NCBI RefSeq assembly: GCF_031458235.1
Contig: NZ_JAVDYB010000001.1
Location: 2,067,001 to 2,131,000 of the forward strand
Direction of reading: 5' to 3'
Length of the DNA: 64,000 bases
Origin: Catenuloplanes atrovinosus
GTDB taxonomy: Bacteria > Actinomycetota > Actinomycetes > Mycobacteriales > Micromonosporaceae
Shown: positions 59,646 to 64,000 of the stretch, one piece after another
How the letters are laid out: every line of letters starts with the position of its first letter
Numbering within the stretch: the first letter of the stretch is position 1
Notes under the pieces: generated by a model
Told to the model about the DNA's origin: nothing
The model's database searches: none
The model's input: only the letters and a program-made list of their open reading frames with translations
Translations under genes and position numbers: made by a program

Positions 59646-60579
59646 GCACCTCCGGGCCGGTCGGGCCCGGCTGATCGTTCTCGGACTGGAGCGTCACCAC
59701 CAGCTCCGGGAACGCGGCCGGCTCGACCGCGCTCCACAGGAAGATCGGGATGCCGGTGCGCCGCTCGTGGAACGACCCGAGCGGCACGGTCGCGCCGTCC
59801 GGGCCGCGCAGCCACGCCGCGTAGTAACTGCCCTCCGGCGCCGCGGGCAGGCCGTCCGGCTCCAGCACCACGCCGGTCCCGGTCCCGGTCGGCACCAGCC
59901 GCACCGTGCCGGTCGCACCGTCGGCCCCGGTCGCGGCGTACTCCGTACCGCCCTCCAGGAACGGGTTCGGCGGCGTCAGCACACGGTTCACCACCAGCAC
60001 GCCGGCGGTCAGTGCCGCGGCGGCCGCCAGCGCCGCGAGCGGCAGCGCCCACGGGCGCCGCGAACCCCGACGAGCATCAGAGGGTACGCCGTGCGGGCGG
60101 GCCGGCCCGGCCACCGAACTCACCGGCCCCGCCGGTTGCGGTGCGACCGGCCCGGCCGGCACGTCCCGCCGCCGCCTCCCCCTCCCGCGCTCCGGCCCGG
60201 CCTCCACCGGCTCACGCGGCGGCACCGGCCAGTAGTCGGCGGGCTCCGCGGGCGGGTGGCCGGGGTCGGTCGCGCGCCGCGGATCGGCCGGGTAGCCGGG
60301 CTGGCCCGTGCTCGGCGGCAGCGGCGCGGTCGGCTCGTCCGGGAGCGGGTAGGCGTCGGCATAGCCCCCGGCCGGCGCGTACGAACCGGCGCCGCCCGCC
60401 GGGTCCGCGGGCTGTCCTGGCGCGCCCGGCGGCGGTGGATACGGCGCGGGAGCGTCCGGGAAGTCCTCGAGCTCCTCGTCGTCCGGCGTGCCGAACCACT
60501 GCCCGGGCGCGCCACGGCCCGCTCCCGTCCCGGGGGCATGATCCCGTGGTGACTCCGCGTCGGTCACACCGGCAACCAT
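59626..60579 (-). CDS. RskA-like anti-sigma C-terminal domain protein with Pro-rich cytoplasmic part
   Basis: 317 residues. Residues 1-170 are disordered, rich in Pro, Gly and acidic residues, with a basic RGRGRRRR cluster near 131-138. One membrane helix (about 178-199) leads to an extracytoplasmic domain (about 215-315) resembling the anti-sigma-K RskA C-terminal domain: VVLEPDGLPAAPEGSYYAAWL, VPLGSFHERR, PELVVTLQSE. No zinc anti-sigma motif is seen at the N terminus and no sigma gene is adjacent, so sigma binding is not shown. Confidence 0.78.
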   Translation of the reverse strand: MVAGVTDAESPRDHAPGTGAGRGAPGQWFGTPDDEELEDFPDAPAPYPPPPGAPGQPADPAGGAGSYAPAGGYADAYPLPDEPTAPLPPSTGQPGYPADPRRATDPGHPPAEPADYWPVPPREPVEAGPERGRGRRRRDVPAGPVAPQPAGPVSSVAGPARPHGVPSDARRGSRRPWALPLAALAAAAALTAGVLVVNRVLTPPNPFLEGGTEYAATGADGATGTVRLVPTGTGTGVVLEPDGLPAAPEGSYYAAWLRGPDGATVPLGSFHERRTGIPIFLWSAVEPAAFPELVVTLQSENDQPGPTGPEVLTARLG

Positions 60580-60676
60580 ACGACCCCGCCGAAACGGCCG
60601 GGCCCGTCGCGCGCCGCTCGACCGGGTGACGTCGTGCCTGATCGACGGCTCTTTACCCGTACGGCGAGAATTGGGG

Positions 60677-60688
60677 AGAACCGGTTCT
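60677..60688. promoter_or_regulatory. Palindrome in a divergent intergenic region
   Basis: AGAACCGGTTCT, a perfect 12-bp palindrome about 90 bp upstream of the surface-protein start and about 100 bp from the RskA-like start. Confidence 0.35.
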
Positions 60689-60777
60689 GGATTTTCACCG
60701 TATCGGGTGTGGCGGGGCGCGTCCCGGGCCGCACGGGGGGTCCGGGCCGTGGGACGGCGATGCGGAGGCGGGCTGAG

Positions 60778-62148
60778 ATGTCGGAATGGGAGCGGGAGCG
60801 GCGGGGTGCCGCGCTCCGGATCGTCGCGGTGGGGGTGGCGGTGCTGGTCGGCGTGGGGGTGGCGCTGGCCGGGACCCGCCTGCTGCTCGCGGACGAGGTG
60901 ACCGGCTCCTCCTCGCCGAACGACGTACCGGAGATCGTGCTGACCAACGCGGCCGCCGCGATCGCCTCGAACCGGCTGGACCCGGCCGGCCCGCAGTCCC
61001 TCTTCGACAACCGCTCCGGCGAGCGCCTGGCGCCCGGCGACGAGGTCAACGTGTCACTGCTGGACGTGGCGGAGGGCAGCACCGCGGTGGTGCTCGCGGT
61101 CTCCGCGATCGACGCGCAGCAGGCCGGCGCGGTCACCGTCACGTCGTCCGCGGGCACGATCCCGGCGCTGAAGCTGGCCGGCAAGGGCGGCCAGACCAGC
61201 ACCACGCTGATCGTGCCGGTCGCCGGCGACGGCGCGCTCCGGGTGCGCGACGAGGCCGGCGGGCGGCTGGTGGTGCAACTCGTCGGCACGCTCGCGCCGT
61301 CCTCCTCCTCGTCCGCGGGGCGGGTCGTGCCGGTGCCGTCGCGCGAGGTGTTCCGACTGGTCAAGGAGCCGGAGGGGGACGAGAAGGAGCTCGCGCTGGA
61401 CGCCATCCCCGAGCTGGCCGACCAGTCGGTCTCGGCCGTGCTGCTCCAGGTCGCGGCGGACGTCGGCGCGGACGGCGGGTTCGTCCGCGCGGGTGACGGG
61501 GAGCGGCAGGAGCTGTTCTGGTCCGCGACCAAGGGCGCGGACCGCACCCGCGGCGGCCTGATGCTCGTCCCGGTCGACGGCGACAAGATCACGATCCACT
61601 ACGAGGCGGGTACGGAACTGCGCGCGGACCTGGTCGGCTACGTGACCGGCGACGAGGCGCCGAAGTCGGCGGAGGGCCTGCTGGTCGTGGTGCCGCCGCC
61701 CGGCCCGGCCCCGTCCGCCGCGCCCGGCCTCCCCGCACCGTCCGGTGCCTCCGGCCCGGCTCCCGGCGCCGAGGTCGTGCCCACGCCGGTCGCCGGCGCG
61801 CCGTCCGCGGCGAACCCGGGCGCGCCCGGCCGGGCCGACGTGGACGCGGGCGCCGCGGAGACCGTGACCGTGGTGCCGGCCGGTGGCCTGGCCGGCGTGC
61901 CGCAGGACCGGATCGGCGGCGTGTTCCTGCGGGTCACCGCCAAGGGCGACGGCACCGGCGACGTCGCGGTCCGCGGCGCGGGCGGCGCGGCGACGGACGA
62001 CGGCAACCCGACCATGCTGGCCGCGCAGGGCATCTCGCGCAGCATCCTCACGCTGGTCGCGCTGGACGACGGCGCGGTCACCGCGCGCGCCGAGGCCGGT
62101 GCCGAGCTGACGCTCACCCCGGAGGTGCTGCTGCTCACCGCGGACTGA
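60778..62148 (+). CDS. Membrane-anchored repeat protein with extracellular beta domains
   Basis: 456 residues from ATG 60778. A short basic cytoplasmic head, one membrane helix (about 14-37), then an extracellular part with at least three related segments (AVVLAVSAIDAQ..., AVLLQVAADVGAD..., GVFLRVTAKGDG...) that alternate Val/Leu strands with Gly turns. A Pro/Ala/Ser linker (about 305-365) separates the last segment. The segments look like repeats of one beta-sandwich domain I cannot name. Secretion-anchor topology and repeats suggest a wall-facing structural or binding role. ATG 60760 is an alternative start. Confidence 0.62.
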   Translation: MSEWERERRGAALRIVAVGVAVLVGVGVALAGTRLLLADEVTGSSSPNDVPEIVLTNAAAAIASNRLDPAGPQSLFDNRSGERLAPGDEVNVSLLDVAEGSTAVVLAVSAIDAQQAGAVTVTSSAGTIPALKLAGKGGQTSTTLIVPVAGDGALRVRDEAGGRLVVQLVGTLAPSSSSSAGRVVPVPSREVFRLVKEPEGDEKELALDAIPELADQSVSAVLLQVAADVGADGGFVRAGDGERQELFWSATKGADRTRGGLMLVPVDGDKITIHYEAGTELRADLVGYVTGDEAPKSAEGLLVVVPPPGPAPSAAPGLPAPSGASGPAPGAEVVPTPVAGAPSAANPGAPGRADVDAGAAETVTVVPAGGLAGVPQDRIGGVFLRVTAKGDGTGDVAVRGAGGAATDDGNPTMLAAQGISRSILTLVALDDGAVTARAEAGAELTLTPEVLLLTAD

Positions 62149-62244
62149 GCGGCCGGGGCCTGCCCGGGCGGGACGTCCGGCCCATGGCCTATGTTGCTGG
62201 TACCGCCGCCGGTCGGGCGGCGGCCTGCGACGCTGGGGAGAGAC

Positions 62245-63606
62245 GTGGAGCTGCGGGAGCTGCGGGGCCGCCGGGTGGCGGTCTGGGGTACGGGCCGTGA
62301 GGGCATCGCGGCGGTCGAGGCGATCGCGCCGGCCGGCACGCAGCGGCTGATCACCGTGCAGGACTCCGCGAACTTCCTGGCCACCACGTGGACCGGGCAC
62401 CTCGCCGAGGCCGCGCCGCTGTTCGCGGGCGAGGACGCGCACCGCGAACTGGCCGGCATCGACGTGATCGTGCGGTCGCCCGGCATCCCGGACGTGCACC
62501 CGTGGATCGTCGAGCACCGCGCCCGCGGCGGCGTGGTGACCAGCGGGACCGCGCTGTGGATGGCCGCGCACCGGGACCGCACGGTCGGCGTCACCGGCAG
62601 CAAGGGTAAGTCGACCACGTCCAGCCTGGTGCACGCGCTGCTGACCGGCGCCGGCCGGCCGAACGAGCTGGGCGGCAACATCGGCATCGCGGCGCTGGCC
62701 ATGCCGGACGCGCCGCTGTACGTGATGGAGCTCAGCGCGTACCAGTGCGCCGACCTGGACGACTCTCCGCGCGTGGCGGTGGTGACCTCGCTGTTCCCGG
62801 AACACCTCGACTGGTTCGGCGGCGAGGAGGCGTACTACCGCGGCAAGCTCAACATTGCAATGCACGGCGCCTCGGCGGTGGTCTACAACGGTCACGACGC
62901 GCGGCTGGCGGACGAGTTCGCCCGCCGCGCCGGGCTGCCGCTGATCGCGGCCGGGCTGCCGGACGGCTTCCACGTCGCGCCCGGCCCGGACGGCGAGCGG
63001 TGGTTCTTCCGGGCGGGCGAGCCGCTGTTCCCGCGCGCGGACCTGGCGCTGCTCGGCCGGCACAACGAGGGCAACCTGTGCGTGGCGCTGGCCGCGATCG
63101 AGGCGGCCGGCGTGGACTGCGTGGCCTCCCGGGAGGAACTGGCCGCGGCCGTGCGCGGCTTCGCGGGGCTGGAGCACCGGCTCCAGCCGATCGCGGACCC
63201 GTCCGGCCTGACGTTCGTGGACGACTCGCTCTCCACGATCCCGCAGTCGACGATCCACGCGATCGAGAACTTCGCCGACCGGCCGCTCAGCGTGATCGTC
63301 GGCGGCGACGACCGCGGCGTCGATTACACGCCGCTCCGCGACTACCTGCGGGAAAACAAGATCAACGCGACGCTGATCGGCATCCCGGACAGCGGGCCGA
63401 TGATCCTCTCGCTGGTCGCGGACCTGCCGACGATCACGGTCGTGTCCGCGGCCGACATGCACGAGGCGGTACGCCTCGGCCGCGAGCACACCGCGCCCGG
63501 CGGCGTGGTGCTGATGTCACCGGCCGCCGCCAGCTACGGCCGCTACGACAATTACGCGCACCGCTCCCGCGTCTTCCGCGAGGCGATCGAGGCGACCCGG
63601 CCGTAG
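62245..63606 (+). CDS. MurD-like ligase outside the division cluster (possible MurD2)
   Basis: 453 residues from GTG 62245 (GGGGAGAG ribosome site). ATP-grasp-like Mur ligase: N-terminal Rossmann VAVWGTGREG (11-20), P-loop GSKGKST (118-124), SAYQ, carbamoylatable Lys201 in YYRGKLNI, HNEGN (273-277). It joins an amino acid to UDP-MurNAc-L-Ala. Three C-terminal blocks differ from E. coli-type MurD as I recall it: DDSLSTI in place of NDSKATN, GGDDRG in place of GGDGK, SPAAASYGRY in place of SPACASLDQF. These surround the D-Glu site, so L-Glu use (MurD2, with MurL epimerase) is plausible. No mur/fts genes flank it. Confidence 0.85.
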   Translation: MELRELRGRRVAVWGTGREGIAAVEAIAPAGTQRLITVQDSANFLATTWTGHLAEAAPLFAGEDAHRELAGIDVIVRSPGIPDVHPWIVEHRARGGVVTSGTALWMAAHRDRTVGVTGSKGKSTTSSLVHALLTGAGRPNELGGNIGIAALAMPDAPLYVMELSAYQCADLDDSPRVAVVTSLFPEHLDWFGGEEAYYRGKLNIAMHGASAVVYNGHDARLADEFARRAGLPLIAAGLPDGFHVAPGPDGERWFFRAGEPLFPRADLALLGRHNEGNLCVALAAIEAAGVDCVASREELAAAVRGFAGLEHRLQPIADPSGLTFVDDSLSTIPQSTIHAIENFADRPLSVIVGGDDRGVDYTPLRDYLRENKINATLIGIPDSGPMILSLVADLPTITVVSAADMHEAVRLGREHTAPGGVVLMSPAAASYGRYDNYAHRSRVFREAIEATRP

Positions 63607-63711
63607 CCGACACGTTCGGGTAGCGGGCGTGAATGAGGGCGGTCTCACGATTCGGCGGTGACGGAACGGGCACTGCGTGGTCAGAGCACATCCCCCCTGT
63701 GGAGGTAAGCG

Positions 63712-64000
63712 ATGACCAGCACCGATAGCCTCGTCCACGACACTCCCGCCACGCGGGACGGTAAGACCGGCACGGGCCGCGTCGGCCAGGCCGTCGCCGC
63801 CGCGCCCGAGGCCGCCCGCCGCACCGGCGCCGCGCTCCGCCGCAACCCGGCCCCGGTCGCGGCCGCGGCACTCCTCCTCGCCGGCGCGGCCGCCGCGGTG
63901 CTCCGGATGCGGGCGATGAGCGCGAAGCCGGCGCCGCTGACCCGTACGCAGCGGGTGCGCGCGGCGGTGACCTCGCTGCCGTCGCGGGTGGGCCGGCCGG
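63712..64000 (+). CDS. Small hydrophobic protein, cut by the window edge
   Basis: The first 96 codons of a gene continuing past 64000. ATG 63712 follows GGAGGTAAGC. The N terminus is hydrophilic (STDSLVHDTPATRDG), followed by an Ala-rich stretch and one hydrophobic helix (about residues 45-63), then a basic region. The pattern of an amphipathic part followed by one membrane helix is seen in small actinobacterial membrane proteins. No family assigned. Confidence 0.55.
   Translation, partial: MTSTDSLVHDTPATRDGKTGTGRVGQAVAAAPEAARRTGAALRRNPAPVAAAALLLAGAAAAVLRMRAMSAKPAPLTRTQRVRAAVTSLPSRVGRP

Noticed and set aside
1-64000. A biosynthetic gene cluster (tyrosinase, acyltransferase, LLM monooxygenases, SnoaL-like, methyltransferases)
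   Set aside because: These genes are scattered among unrelated units and lack any core synthase (PKS, NRPS, terpene or RiPP).

Overview
The window is a very G+C-rich stretch of chromosome from an actinomycete. Codon third positions are almost all G or C, GTG starts are common, and several genes have promoters whose -10 box lies right in front of the start codon. The gene content fits Micromonosporaceae (the Actinoplanes/Catenuloplanes side): CE4-CBM2 and beta-helix exoenzymes, an AbfB-bearing sigma-like protein, MmyB-type XRE and CGNR regulators, and sugar permeases without a dedicated ATPase. That assignment is inference. I see no phage, plasmid or CRISPR features. The only RNA gene found is one tRNA-Gly(GCC).

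Layout. 0-9 kb: secreted SGNH hydrolase, CE4-CBM2 deacetylase, class III-type sirtuin, membrane alpha/beta hydrolase, two tandem luciferase-like oxidoreductases, an NmrA-like protein and a small secreted repeat protein. 9-17 kb: a 151-bp MITE-like inverted repeat, a seven-repeat FG-GAP-tyrosinase fusion, a VWA/membrane-protein pair, an HSL-type esterase and an ADP-ribosylglycohydrolase. 17.4-20.4 kb: a single polypeptide joining sigma-like, zinc anti-sigma-like, transmembrane and AbfB (CBM42-like) parts. 20.5-23.7 kb: CGNR regulator, epoxide hydrolase, aldo/keto reductase and TetR, with clear operators. 23.8-27.5 kb: DctA-type dicarboxylate carrier divergent from a DcuS/DcuR-type two-component pair. 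27.6-35 kb: acyltransferase, Smr protein, glucose-6-phosphate dehydrogenase, flavin reductase, universal stress protein, ArsR-AHSA1 fusion, DUF389 protein and tRNA-Gly. 35.2-41.9 kb: EVE protein and a LacI-GH42-binding protein-permease operon for a galactoside. 42-51.8 kb: methyltransferases, a second flavin reductase, a CSCGW/HTH protein, a Tat-exported beta-helix protein, XRE/alcohol dehydrogenase divergon, DinB and GNAT proteins. 51.9-58 kb: TetR-MMPL efflux operon behind three evenly spaced palindromes, PfkB kinase, DoxX-like protein and CutC. 58-64 kb: a second CSCGW/HTH regulator divergent from a serine hydrolase with paired palindromes, an RskA-like membrane protein, a repeat surface protein, and an isolated MurD-like ligase whose active-site motifs differ from canonical MurD.

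Common theme. Many units are small self-contained regulator/target modules: CGNR/epoxide hydrolase, TetR/aldo-keto reductase, TetR/MMPL, HTH/serine hydrolase, ArsR-AHSA1, LacI/GH42. In most of them a palindrome lies over the promoter or start codon of an apparently leaderless gene. Most novel on sequence grounds are the sigma-ZAS-TM-AbfB protein, the FG-GAP-tyrosinase fusion, the CSCGW/HTH regulator family with its operator, and the divergent MurD.
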